This document shows positions 11,800 through 21,112 of a stretch of DNA of 64,000 bases, in pieces. Source of the DNA: Aurelia coerulea (Eukaryota > Cnidaria > Scyphozoa > Semaeostomeae > Ulmaridae). The notes under the pieces were generated by a model, which saw nothing but the letters and a program-made list of their open reading frames with translations, did no database searches and was not told where the DNA came from. The translations under genes and the position numbers were made by a program. The stretch lies in contig CM076949.1 in assembly GCA_039566865.1 (NCBI GenBank), positions 20,560,501 through 20,624,500 on the forward strand. The letters run 5' to 3'. How positions within the stretch are numbered: position 1 is the first letter of the stretch; the number at the start of each line of letters is the position of its first letter.

Positions 11800-12500
11800 A
11801 ACTTCAATTGACGGTGTGACCTTTACACTTCTTTTCTATGCTATATTTTGGTCATAGACAGTATCCCGAATGGGATTTTGCTTACTTTTTTGCAAGATGG
11901 TGATAAGAACAGGCTTGGCTAACGCAGGGTCATTTTGTTCACTGTTTCGTTGTGAGTCAGGGATATGATGGACGTATTCTGAATGTATCAATCTAAAGTC
12001 CATCTCAAGTAAGAGTCAGGTGAGATCTGTGAAAACGCAAATTACCCGTCACCCATGGAGAACATTTTGACTGTCCATACTTAAGCTGCCGAACGAAAAG
12101 GTCCAGAAGTTTTAGACCCGGAGGGGGCTATACTTGACTAGATTTTGGCTATGGGGGCTTGAGGGAGGAGCTGCGCTTGACTAGCTTCTAAAACATACCC
12201 GTTCCTTATACCAATTTCTTGCAAAAGTATGTTCGATATCCTACAAATTAAGTTTCAAAAATGCCCTTTTTGTTTGCTATTTTTGCCATCATCACAAAAA
12301 CCGATACCGTTCTTTATATCATAATCGTGGAAATCAACATACTGTTCCTTGAACCAAAAATCGCGAAAATCGATTCGATACAGACCGGGAAAATAAGCTA
12401 TAACCATCTAAGCAAGTGCCTAACTACAGGTTTTAAGCTTTGTCTTGTTAGAATAGGCCATTAGGATTAATTTAAGACAATGTGCCATTTCTGAAAAGTT
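11800..12500. other. Unassigned, with a fragment of G-tract-type repeat
   Basis: Around 12110-12185 the text (GGAGGGGGCTATACTTGACTAG, GGGGGCTTGAG) resembles the interior of the G-tract elements such as 49349-49784. The rest shows nothing recognisable. Confidence 0.3.
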
Positions 12501-12502
12501 TT

Positions 12503-14414
12503 GAATGTCACGTGATTAATGACATCGCGGATGGGCTGTCCCTAAATACTTTGATAACTTTTGACACATTTGGGATTTGCATGGTTAAAAATAGCGCCTG
12601 CAGAGCTTTTGAATGCTGTATGGTTTTCAGCATTTTATTGAAATTCGAAAATTTTTCTATGGAGTCTTCAATGACATGACATCATAATTCACTAATTTCT
12701 AAATCCATTTCAGCTGAATTTTTTCCTTGGTTTTAAATCAACCAAGTAGATTCCGAATCTGCAATAAAAAACATTAATAATTCATTGGAATGTAAATGTT
12801 TGTCTTGTCATTTTCCCTATTGTGACTATTGTGTTCGAACTGAGACAAATGTAAAGGGAAAATGCTCAAGCTCAAATTGACAGACCTATATGAAATATAG
12901 GTGTTCTTCAAAGCAGATTCGGAACCTTCATGGTTGATTTAGTGGGAATCAAGGAAAAACATTCAGCGGAAAAGGTTTTGAAAAGTATTCAATTCTGATG
13001 ACATGTCATTGACGACGTCATAGACGATCTTTCGAATTTCACTAAAATGCAAAATACTAATATAGAACAAGAAATAAGCGAAGAACAAAATGGATTTATG
13101 ACAGGGAAAGTGACACGAGAAGGCCTGTTCAATATACGAATCATTACGGAAAGATGCCTAGACCTAGGGATAGATTTACACGTATGCTTCATTGATTATG
13201 AAAAGGCATTTGATCGAGTTGATCACGTAAAACTCATAGAAAGTCTGACGGAAACTGACATATGCGCAAAAGAGATAAGATTAATAAGAAACATATACTG
13301 GAGCCAAAAGGCATTTGTGGAAACAAGCAATGGCAACTCAACAAAACCAATAAGTATAACGAGAGGAGTGAGACAAGGTTGCGTCTTATCACCAATATTG
13401 TTCAACTGGTATACCGAGAGAATATTTAGAAAACTGAAAGAAAAACCTGGGATAGACATCGGAGGACATGTCATCAACAATCTCAGATATGCCGACGATA
13501 CGGTACTTCTAGCAACATCAATAGAAGACCTCCAAGACATATTAGAACCAATTAACAGAGAAGGAGAGAAATACGGGATGAAAATGAACATAGGAAAGAC
13601 AAAATCAATGATTCTGAGCAGAAATGAGGAGAATAGACAAATGAATTTAAAGTTAAATGGGGAATCAATTGATCAAGTAAATAGATTTTCATATCTAGGG
13701 CAACTAATTGTACCTAATGGGAAATCGGATGATGAAATCAAGAGAAGAATAGAAATAGCACGATGCGCTTTCAGGAGTATGTCACACACACTAACTTCCA
13801 AAGATCTGTCAATCAAAATAAGGAAAAGACTAGCTAACTGTTACATATGGTCTACACTCTTATACGGTGCAGAAACATGGACTATATCCAAAAATATGAT
13901 GGACAGGATTAGAGCCTTTGAGATGTGGGTTTGGCGCAAAATACAGAGGATTTCATGGCAAAGTCATACTAAAAATGAGACAGTGTTAGAAAGAATAGGA
14001 GAGAAAAGAAACATCATGCAAATAATAATGACAAGGAAACTAACATTCTTCGGTCACATGATAAGGAGGGACAACTTACATCGTGTCATACTGGAAGGTC
14101 GAATACCATCAAGACGCCCCAGAGGAAGACCAAGAGCTATGTGGATGGACAACATCGGAGATTGGGTGGGAAGAAAACATTATGGATGGCTTGTAAGAAA
14201 AGCCCAGGATAGAGGAAAGTGGAAACAATTCATAGCAGCCTACCAACAACGAGTAGACGGCACATGAGAAGAAGAATATATATATTTCGAAAGCTCTCCA
14301 GTTGCTCTTTTAAACGATGCAAATCCCAAGTTGATAGAGCGCATCTGTCTGAAGTTATTGAAGTATTTAGGGAAATTAAGCCCTTCCGTGATGTCATTGA
14401 TCACGTGCAATTCT
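12503..14414. mobile_element. Inverted-repeat element split by a LINE insertion
   Basis: Arm 1 (about 12503-12765) is the reverse complement of two separated pieces: 12908-13046 and about 14288-14414. Shared text includes GCAGATTCGGAA, CAAGGAAAAA, TTCGAATTTCA, GAAGTATTTAGGG and GATGTCATTGATCACGTG. The missing middle of arm 2 is exactly where the reverse-transcriptase sequence sits, so this element is older than the LINE insertion. Confidence 0.7.
13047..14267 (+). CDS. Non-LTR retrotransposon (LINE) reverse transcriptase, 5'-truncated, open frame
   Basis: 406 codons without a stop. RT motifs are in order: FIDYEKAFDRVDH (residues 48-60, first catalytic Asp), RQGC-LSP (109-115), YADDT (148-152, catalytic Asp pair), then NIGKTKSMILS. 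After the RT come the thumb and a C-terminal region (LYGAETWTISK, MWVWRKIQRISW, RRPRGRPRAMWMDNI) typical of LINE ORF2-type proteins found in many invertebrate genomes. The N-terminal endonuclease and the start of the RT domain are missing, as expected after incomplete reverse transcription. The stop is followed by GAAGAAGAATATATATA, a simple-sequence 3' tail. The chosen start is only the first ATG after the truncation point, not a native start. The intact frame suggests a fairly recent insertion. Confidence 0.9.
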   Translation: MQNTNIEQEISEEQNGFMTGKVTREGLFNIRIITERCLDLGIDLHVCFIDYEKAFDRVDHVKLIESLTETDICAKEIRLIRNIYWSQKAFVETSNGNSTKPISITRGVRQGCVLSPILFNWYTERIFRKLKEKPGIDIGGHVINNLRYADDTVLLATSIEDLQDILEPINREGEKYGMKMNIGKTKSMILSRNEENRQMNLKLNGESIDQVNRFSYLGQLIVPNGKSDDEIKRRIEIARCAFRSMSHTLTSKDLSIKIRKRLANCYIWSTLLYGAETWTISKNMMDRIRAFEMWVWRKIQRISWQSHTKNETVLERIGEKRNIMQIIMTRKLTFFGHMIRRDNLHRVILEGRIPSRRPRGRPRAMWMDNIGDWVGRKHYGWLVRKAQDRGKWKQFIAAYQQRVDGT

Positions 14415-14872
14415 CGCCCGATTGCACATCTCTAGTAGCCCTAGTACCCAAAATAATAGTGTGCCCTCCCCCCCCCCCCCCGATTTGAAGAAGGAAGTGA
14501 ATTCAACTTCTTAGAAACTACTTTCGGAATCCACTACCTCTGTCTCTATATAAATGTCATCCTTAATTTGTGAAACTAAACCGTACCGTTGAAACCATAA
14601 AAATGTGATCACAACATGACCCCAAACATGACTTATTAGATAGTGAACAACGCTTTTGAATAACTGACGACTTGCGGCATTTTATTCTATCGCCTGTAAG
14701 CAAACTATTGTGTCTGTGCGCGGGGGGTGTTGCAGGCTAATTCTAGGGATCTTTAGGATCCGATTGTTTGAGGATTTTTATCTAGATCACCAGAGACTGC
14801 TTCCACTGGTTCAGTAGCTATGAACACTCAAGAATTCAAGCCTTGGCCTGAGAAGCTCTATAGATCAAACCC
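14415..14872. other. Region upstream of the 252-codon ORF
   Basis: Contains a C-homopolymer at 14467-14481 and a G-run near 14722. No promoter element can be called with confidence. Confidence 0.3.
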
Positions 14873-15631
14873 ATGGTCATGGCGGAGATGAGTGCAATAA
14901 AATTCACATTTGACATTGCCTGGAAGTTATTTTCATCCAAAGCTGCGTCAAAGCTTAAACAAGGTGACGTTGCAGAAGAACAACTGCGTCAGTTAATCAT
15001 GGACGAGTTTAAGAAATTACATGAGCATCTGATTGAACTGAGAAGGCAAGAACTCGTTGCAGCAATAGCATTGCTGGAAACTGGGTATGCTCTTGTCGCC
15101 AATGACCCACATACACATACAGCGAGAGGGGAATTCCATGAAGCAAGAAATCGTGCTGTCACTGCCTTTGGGGTTGTTGCAGATATCGAGGATAAACTGC
15201 TTTCCATAAAGATCCTTATTCTTGCAACTGTTCATGAGTTTGTGGATGAAAAACAGACAGCAAAGACACTTGTTTTGAAATACGTTAGATGGATGAATTC
15301 TATTCCAGAAGTAGTCAAAATCTGTGAAGTAACATTTGAAAAATCACACTGGATCAATCGTCTAACAGGAGATGACAAGAGACTTAAAGTCTTGACTTCC
15401 CTCGCATGTATCAATCGAAGCTCATATGAATTTATCGTTGGCCTAGATCCACGTTTTGATGATCCTTGGCCACTTGTTGACTGGGGTGCGTCGAAAATAC
15501 ACCCAGTGCATCATTTACAAGGCCTGACAACTGGTGACGTTGGTCTTGATGACTTGAAAGCTATTGTGTCTCTTTTTCGTCGTGAAAGAGCCACTGCTGT
15601 AGCTGACTTACTTTGCGTAGCTTCACGATGA
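14873..15631 (+). CDS. Intronless 252-codon ORF, helical protein of unknown function
   Basis: An intact frame from ATG (a second ATG lies two codons downstream) to TGA, far longer than expected by chance in this AT-rich DNA. The protein looks soluble and almost entirely alpha-helical. A helical N-terminus (FDIAWKLFSSKAASKL) is followed by an amphipathic Glu/Lys/Leu-rich helix (LRQLIMDEFKKLHEHLIELR), an Ala-rich helix, EFHEARNRAVTAFGVVADIE, then ILATVHEFVD and a C-terminal half ending in DLKAIVSLFRRERATAVADL. No signal peptide, transmembrane segment, zinc-binding or nucleotide-binding motif is evident. I cannot place it in a named family. The overall look is of a helical-bundle module of the kind found in lineage-expanded invertebrate proteins (inference, weak). 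It could be a single-exon gene, one exon of a larger gene, or a retrocopy. Neighbours are all repeats. Confidence 0.65.
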   Translation: MVMAEMSAIKFTFDIAWKLFSSKAASKLKQGDVAEEQLRQLIMDEFKKLHEHLIELRRQELVAAIALLETGYALVANDPHTHTARGEFHEARNRAVTAFGVVADIEDKLLSIKILILATVHEFVDEKQTAKTLVLKYVRWMNSIPEVVKICEVTFEKSHWINRLTGDDKRLKVLTSLACINRSSYEFIVGLDPRFDDPWPLVDWGASKIHPVHHLQGLTTGDVGLDDLKAIVSLFRRERATAVADLLCVASR

Positions 15632-16170
15632 TAACATTGTTTTGATACAGCTAAAACTGGCTAAACTTTAGTCCTTTTAGCCCGGATCGGCTAATTGACT
15701 AATTTCTGCCAAAATATCACTCAAAAATCGTTATTTTAATTACAGTAATATTTTATCACCACATATGTTGGCAAACTGAACCAAAAACTGCACAAAGTTC
15801 ATGCAAAATCTTCATTAAACTTGAATCAACTTGGAAGCCTGATTTTCACAGATTTTCAGCTTCGTGACGTCACTGTGACGTCACAAGGTGTGGCAGCCAC
15901 ACCCAAATTATGCTACGAGCTACAAATTACTTGATCTATAACTGTGCCAAGTTGCATTGACTTCGGATTGGTCTAAGGTAGTTTTCAGAGAGGGGGGGGG
16001 GGTGGAAAGCATCCCCCATGGTAGCTCGAGAAAAGTCCATATGGGTTAACAATTTGCATGGCACAATGGTTTGGTTTGTGTCGGAGAAACGTTGCTCCAC
16101 GAAGCCCACCTCAACCAAGGAGCGTTGTGCTTTTGATATTATTACACAAAAAATTTATTCACGACTCCGA
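15632..16170. other. Unassigned flank of the 252-codon ORF
   Basis: The text AGCTAAAACTGGCTAAAC just after the ORF repeats that at about 11043, so repeat sequence abuts the gene. There is a G-tract at about 15991-16001. No RNA gene recognised. Confidence 0.3.
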
Positions 16171-17874
16171 AAGGGGCGCACATTCAAATTTTGTTTGGGG
16201 GGGGGTGTCAACATGCTCTGGACCGACTAAATTTTTTCGGACCGACTGAACGTATAGCAAGCAGCGGTGTGGCCAGGGTAAATTAAATGGAGGTATTGAA
16301 ACGAGGGGGTCCCCAGGAAAATATTCGGGGCTACGCCCTTTATTTTGGCTTAGAATGCATCTCCCAATATCATGCTTGCCATTAGCGACAAGGAAACCTT
16401 TATCGTTTGTGACAGTTTTGCTATAAATCAGTGAACGGTGAAAATTTTTGAAGAAAGATCCTTTACTTTGGCTTAGAATGCATCTCCCAATATCATGCTT
16501 GCCTTTAGTGACAAGAAAACCTTCATCGTTTTTGACATTTATGCTATAAATCAGTGAACGGGGAAAATTTTTGAAGAAAGATCCTTTACTTTGGCTTAGA
16601 ATGCACCTCCCAATATCATGCTTGCCTTTAGTGACAAGGAAACCTTTATCGTTTTTTACATTTATGCTATAAATCAGTGAACGGGGAAAATTTTTGAAGA
16701 AAGATCCTTTACTTTGGCTTAGAATGCATCTCCCAATATCATGCTTGCCTTTAGCGACAAGGAAACCTTGACCGTTTAGTGACAATTATGCTATAAAGCA
16801 TCGCACGAGGAAAATTTTTGAAGACAGATCCCTTACTTTGGCTTAGAATGAATCTCCCAATATCATGCTTGACTTTAGTGACAAGGAAACCTTTATCGTT
16901 TTTGACATTTATGCTATAAATCAGTGAACGGGGAAAATTTTTTAAGAAAGATCCTTTACTTTGGCTTAGAATGCATCTCCCAATATCATGCTTGCCTTTA
17001 GCGACAAGGAAACCTTGACCGTTTAGTGACAATTATGCTATAAAGCATCGCACGAGGAAAATTTTTGAAGACAGATCCTTTACTTTGGCTTAGAATGCAT
17101 CACGGACTTGGAGTTTTAGGTTTAGGCGTAATCTTAAGAACAACGACTTCTTCACCGGCAAGCCTAGCAAAAGCGACTTGTTTTAGTGTGTTTGTCCTCT
17201 AAGAAGGTTTCCCCTTATGATCATAGTGTCAGCAGTGTTAGCTTTTGGTAGAAGCGTTTACCACTTTGATGGATAATATTTGTAACCCATGTCTCCTTTC
17301 TTCTTTGGGATTCATACACAAGTGTCTGTTTTCCAACGCCACATAACTACCACCACCGGCACCCCAGTGCCAGATTAGAAATTTTGAGTATTTGTAACAG
17401 CATTGTTCCTTGGGACAATCTTTGCACAACAAACACCTTCCATTTTGTGTTAGACCGCTTTTTAAAAGCCAATGATTGCTTGCCCCTAAAAATGGAAGCC
17501 TGTGCAATTTTTCTAATGCATCTAAGAAATTTTTTAAATGCCATCTTCTGCTTTGGCTTAGAATGACTCTCCTAGTTATTGTCAAGCACTTCTTGTGAAT
17601 ATTCTAACTGTCGTCATGGGTCGACTTTTGCCCAAAAGATTTAAAATCGGACCAACTTTGATTCAAACTATTGTGGACCTTTCGAGCTTCGTCGTGGTTG
17701 GTAGGTCAATGAAAAATTCGGTCCACGAAGTCGGTCCACGAAGTTGGTCCATCCGATTTTGTCGTGGACCGACTTTTCCTTTTTGAGAAAATTTTTGGAC
17801 CGACTCAGAAATTATTGGGGGGGGGTGTCTCACCCCCCCACACCCCCCCTAATGTGCGCCCCTGCTTGTAGAGG
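16171..17874. mobile_element. Inverted-repeat element with AGGGGCGCACATT ends, carrying a minisatellite
   Basis: Left end AGGGGCGCACATT, then a G-run and TGTCAACA. Right end is the reverse complement, with AATGTGCGCCCCTG preceded by C-runs. Just inside, both ends carry the words GGACCGACT/AGTCGGTCC repeated. The terminal sequence resembles hAT ends (CAGGGGCG) but no 8-bp duplication is visible. The interior holds the 123-bp tandem array. Confidence 0.55.
16335..17100 (-). repeat. 123-bp minisatellite, about six copies, open in frame on the minus strand
   Basis: The landmark CTCCCAATATCATGCTTG recurs at 16361, 16484, 16607, 16730, 16854 and 16977: spacing 123, 123, 123, 124, 123. A further partial unit ends at 17100. 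Because 123 is 41 codons, the minus strand reads through as a 41-residue repeat (FLVTKGKHDIGRCILSQSKG is part of it) over 208 codons. One 124-bp unit breaks the frame into a second reading frame at 16751-17032. No promoter, start context or signal peptide supports translation. Confidence 0.8.
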
Positions 17875-18084
17875 AACCTTATCTACAAACTTTTAGACCA
17901 AGGGTGACTCATACCCGTACCCTCAACATGTTATGTAAACCCCTCCCCCCTCTCCCTTGGGGATAAAGCTTCAATTTATTCCAGATTTTTTAACCTAGGA
18001 ATGCTTTCGATTAATTTTTTAGGTGTGAACATATTAAGTCGAATCTCAGAGGCTTGTAAATAGATCTCTCCCTTTCCATGTATA

Positions 18085-18335
18085 GGGTGTCCCAAAGAAG
18101 TTGTACCCCGTTTGCCTAAAGATTGCAACAAAAGGGCAAAAGATTCTCGCAAACCTTTATATGATGTTGGTCTTCAGATCTTCAAATAAAGTTTGCTGCC
18201 ATCCCCGTAAAAATCTGTTGAAAAATGATGGAGCTATAACCTTGAGAAGACCAAATTTGCCTGATGACTGAAACCAGCGCAGCGGTCGGCCATTTCGTCT
18301 TACTATTTGCAGTGATATAAGTAGCTCCCGGGGTT
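18085..18335. mobile_element. Half of a mariner-style element (AGGGTGTCCCAAA end)
   Basis: Begins AGGGTGTCCCAAAGAAGTTG and then matches 43595-43860 along its length (GATTGCAACAAAAGGGCAAA, GCTGCCATCCCCGTAAAAAT). The right terminus is missing. Confidence 0.55.
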
Positions 18336-18360
18336 GGGTTACATGCCTCATGTCAAACAC

Positions 18361-18679
18361 AAACGATTGGTATCTGAATATCGATAAGGGTAAATATTCA
18401 GGCCTAATATTCATTGATCTTAAGAAGGCCTCTGATACCGTCAACCATGAAATATTACTAGAAAACTACCAAAGTACGGTATCACAGGTATTGAACTTAG
18501 TTGGTTTACCTCATATTTGCATAACAGGAGGCAATTTTGCAAAGTAAATGGTTCTGCTTCTGAAATCAGTAGCATAAATTGTTGGGCTCCTCAAGGTTCA
18601 TGCCTTGGTCCATTGCTGTTTCTTATAATCACGTATATAAATGATTTACCATAAGCATTGCATAAAGGACACGTTACCA
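18361..18679 (+). pseudogene. LINE (CR1/L2-like) reverse transcriptase, 5' half, interrupted
   Basis: Reads DWYLNIDKGKYSGLIFIDLK KASDTVNHE (RT motif A), then after frame damage NCWAPQGSCLGPLLFL and INDLP (motif B). The reading stops where a hAT element starts at 18688; it resumes with the YADDT catalytic box at 19653. Frameshifts near 18475-18545 and an extra base near 18630 show that it is a pseudogene. Confidence 0.85.
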
Positions 18680-18687
18680 TGTATGCT

Positions 18688-19652
18688 CAGTGGCGGAATT
18701 TATGGGGGGGGGTTGGGGGGGCAATTGCCCCCCCAATTCGATAAGACTCGGAAATTTTCTTAAAAGTCGGAAATTTCGTAGGTGGGATTGAAACTGTAGT
18801 GAAGAAACGAGTCACCGTCAAGAAGTGGACGAGCTTTTATATAGAAAGAGCAAACGAAATGCACAAGCTCGAAAAGCATATTTCTAAAGTTTTTATTCAC
18901 TTTCATTTATTTCATAAACGAGAAGAAAGTTCTTGGGTATGGGTTAGTTAGAGAGTAACAATATTTCCGCGAGATGTTGAAGCTTTGGGAGAGGCATTCT
19001 AAGCCAATGTAAAGGTTGGAGTTCTCCAAAATTTTCCTGGACGCGACATTAACACAAATTATCAGCGAATTTTCAAAGTTTCCATGTTGGGGGCGGGGGC
19101 AGGCAAAACCTGAATTGCGAGAAGCGTTCTAAGACAAAGGAGAGGTTCTTCACGCAGAACTGTTTTGAGAACTTGTAATTGATATTATCATATATTCAAA
19201 TTTGGCACTGGCAAACATTGGATACAAGAGCACTCCTAAGCCCAATTTAACTATCTGATTACCCAGAAAATTTCCTTGGGATGCTACTCTGAAAAAATGT
19301 TACAACATATTCAAAATCCCAATTCAGTACTGGCAAACATAGGGTCATGAAAGGCATTCTAAGCAAAAATAGGGTGTGTCCTTAAAAATTTTCCTGGGGG
19401 CTTCGCCCCCAGCGTCCTCGTAGCTGTTAGGCCTACCGACAGTACGTTCATAATACATTCTTGCCTTTTTCTATCAGCCGCTGAATATAAATAGTTTTGA
19501 AATCTGATATACAACGACCTTAGCACATTTAAGGAACTATTTATGTCAGGTCTAAGTCTTCTAGCGAAATGCCTGAGAACAAAAGCATTTCCTCCGACTC
19601 GGAAAATTTACGGCTTGCCCCCCCCACTCAAAAAGCTGAATTTCCGCCACTG
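18688..19652. mobile_element. hAT-type non-autonomous element, 965 bp, 8-bp target duplication
   Basis: Starts CAGTGGCGGAATTTATGG and ends ATTTCCGCCACTG, giving terminal inverted repeats CAGTGGCGGAA. TGTATGCT flanks both sides (18680-18687 and 19653-19660), an exact 8-bp duplication as hAT transposases make. G/C runs lie just inside each end. No transposase frame is visible. A second copy with the same orientation is at 26478-27414. Confidence 0.9.
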
Positions 19653-19985
19653 TGTATGCTGATGACACCACTATTTCCTTTTCATCTAAGAACCCTATTG
19701 AACTGCAAAACGACCTAAACGATGAACTGACCAAGCTAAAAGGAGTGGCTACAAGGCAACAGCTTTCATTGAATGTGGTTAAAACACAGGCTCTTGTGAT
19801 TGGATCATCTCCAAATATTTGCAAGATCGAAAACCATCCCGACGTTCAGCCATCTTTTGAGATTTCGAGACTGAGATTTTAAAAGATATCAAATATCATG
19901 GGGTTCAAATAGATAATCGTCTTAATTGGGACAAACATATACAGAAAACTAGGACCAAAGCTACTCAAGCTCTTGGCCTTATTAA
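19653..19985 (+). pseudogene. LINE (CR1/L2-like) reverse transcriptase, 3' part
   Basis: Resumes at YADDTTISFSSKNPIELQND, then LSLNVVKTQALVIGSSPNIC, and in a shifted frame YHGVQIDNRLNWDKHI and ATQALGLIK. It is the continuation of the 18361-18679 piece. After about 19985 it runs into another repeat with a G-run (20034-20042) and a C-run (20061-20066). Confidence 0.85.
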
Positions 19986-20092
19986 GGCGGATTTCTGCCC
20001 GATTATGGCTGATTTTTGCAAAATTTGCTGACTTTGGGGGGGGGCTGCAGCTCCCCAGCCCCCCCGGTTTCCTACGCCTATGAGCTCCCCCT
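19986..20092. mobile_element. Short G/C-run repeat, relative of 24420-24600
   Basis: Shares the words GCCCGATTATGGCTGATTTTTG (here) and AAAAATCAGCCCTAATCGGGC (there, reversed), next to G-runs and the word TAGGCG. Ends cannot be defined. Confidence 0.4.
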
Positions 20093-20257
20093 GTGAAAGG
20101 TTTACTATCTTGTCCACCAGGAACCTGGCGAAAATATAACCCTTCACTGAGACTCGGGGCTGTACTAAAAATCAACACATTTTGGAACATTGTTCCGTTC
20201 CTTTTGACGAATAGGATCTGAAAATGTTGTTACGTTTTTCAAAGTCTTGAGTCTTAT

Positions 20258-20325
20258 TAGCCTGCGTGCAGACTTTACTTTCAGGCTCTCCTTCGCAGTG
20301 GAAAGTAAAGTCTGCACGCAGGCTA
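20258..20325. mobile_element. 68-bp hairpin MITE with 9-bp target duplication
   Basis: TAGCCTGCGTGCAGACTTTA followed by CTTTC, a short loop, and the exact reverse complement. GAGTCTTAT flanks both sides (20249-20257 and 20326-20334). A degenerate, longer relative sits at 23973-24087. Confidence 0.8.
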
Positions 20326-20334
20326 GAGTCTTAT

Positions 20335-20905
20335 GTTCTTCTTATGTTGAATACGTTGATGACTTTTTAAGCGGAAACGAGGCAAAAGCAACAGGTTGGG
20401 CAATGTTGTTGATGTTGTTGTTGTTGCAATGTTGCTGACATGACATCTCAAGTCGGTGTAGCAAATGTTTGAGAAGCTGTCGACAAAAGTAAGAGGATGA
20501 AGATCAAACGTACAGACCGTTATTATTTAGAAATTGCTGCGTCGAGGCTTTGCTGAATTTGTATTGTCAGAAGTACACGAAGAAGAGGGCAAAAGTAGAA
20601 ACCTTCGACCTGACCTCAACTCACAAGGCAGGCAGCAGTGTTGTGCTTCCTTCACCAACCAGGCCTAACAGCGCCGAACTGACTCTTCTGTCCAATAAAA
20701 GCTGAATACGTTGGCAAATTAATCAAAATGTTAGAGAGAACTTGAACTGAGTTTTGGCATGGTTTCGAAGATGAAAATTACCTGATAGTGAATAGTTGCC
20801 TTGCACTGCCTTGCATCTATCTCCCACCCAATGCTTTGCTGAAAGGCCCAAAAAAGCAAGACAAAGAGAAGACGAGGGAAACAAAACATTTTATTTGAAG
20901 TCAAC
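20335..20905. other. Region upstream of the SIDT start codon
   Basis: Contains a TTG/ATG-rich stretch at about 20402-20432 but no identifiable TATA box or other promoter motif. Any 5' untranslated exon and the promoter of the SIDT gene would be expected here or further left. Confidence 0.3.
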
Positions 20906-21112
20906 ATGAGTTCACTTGGCCAGCAAGCAAAGACCTTTCACCTAATCCTCCTGCTGGGATTCATATCATACTGCAATGGCAACTATGGAATGCATAGTGT
21001 GACAAAGATGATAAATGCCTCCATTGGGCAAACATATCACCGGACAGTTTCAAGGGGAATGGACGATATGTATCATGTTAATTCTACTGAAGTGCATACT
21101 GCAGAGCAAAGG
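20906..21112 (+). CDS. SIDT: SIDT exon 1 (start codon, signal peptide)
   Basis: ATG at 20906 opens [20 protein letters not shown], followed by SYCNG, a textbook signal peptide. It ends AGG|GTAAGT in phase 0. The first ATG after a long non-coding stretch and the signal peptide make this start likely. Confidence 0.85.

Noticed and set aside
16335..17100. CRISPR array
   Set aside because: The units are contiguous 123-bp tandem copies without spacers, in a eukaryotic intron-bearing genome.
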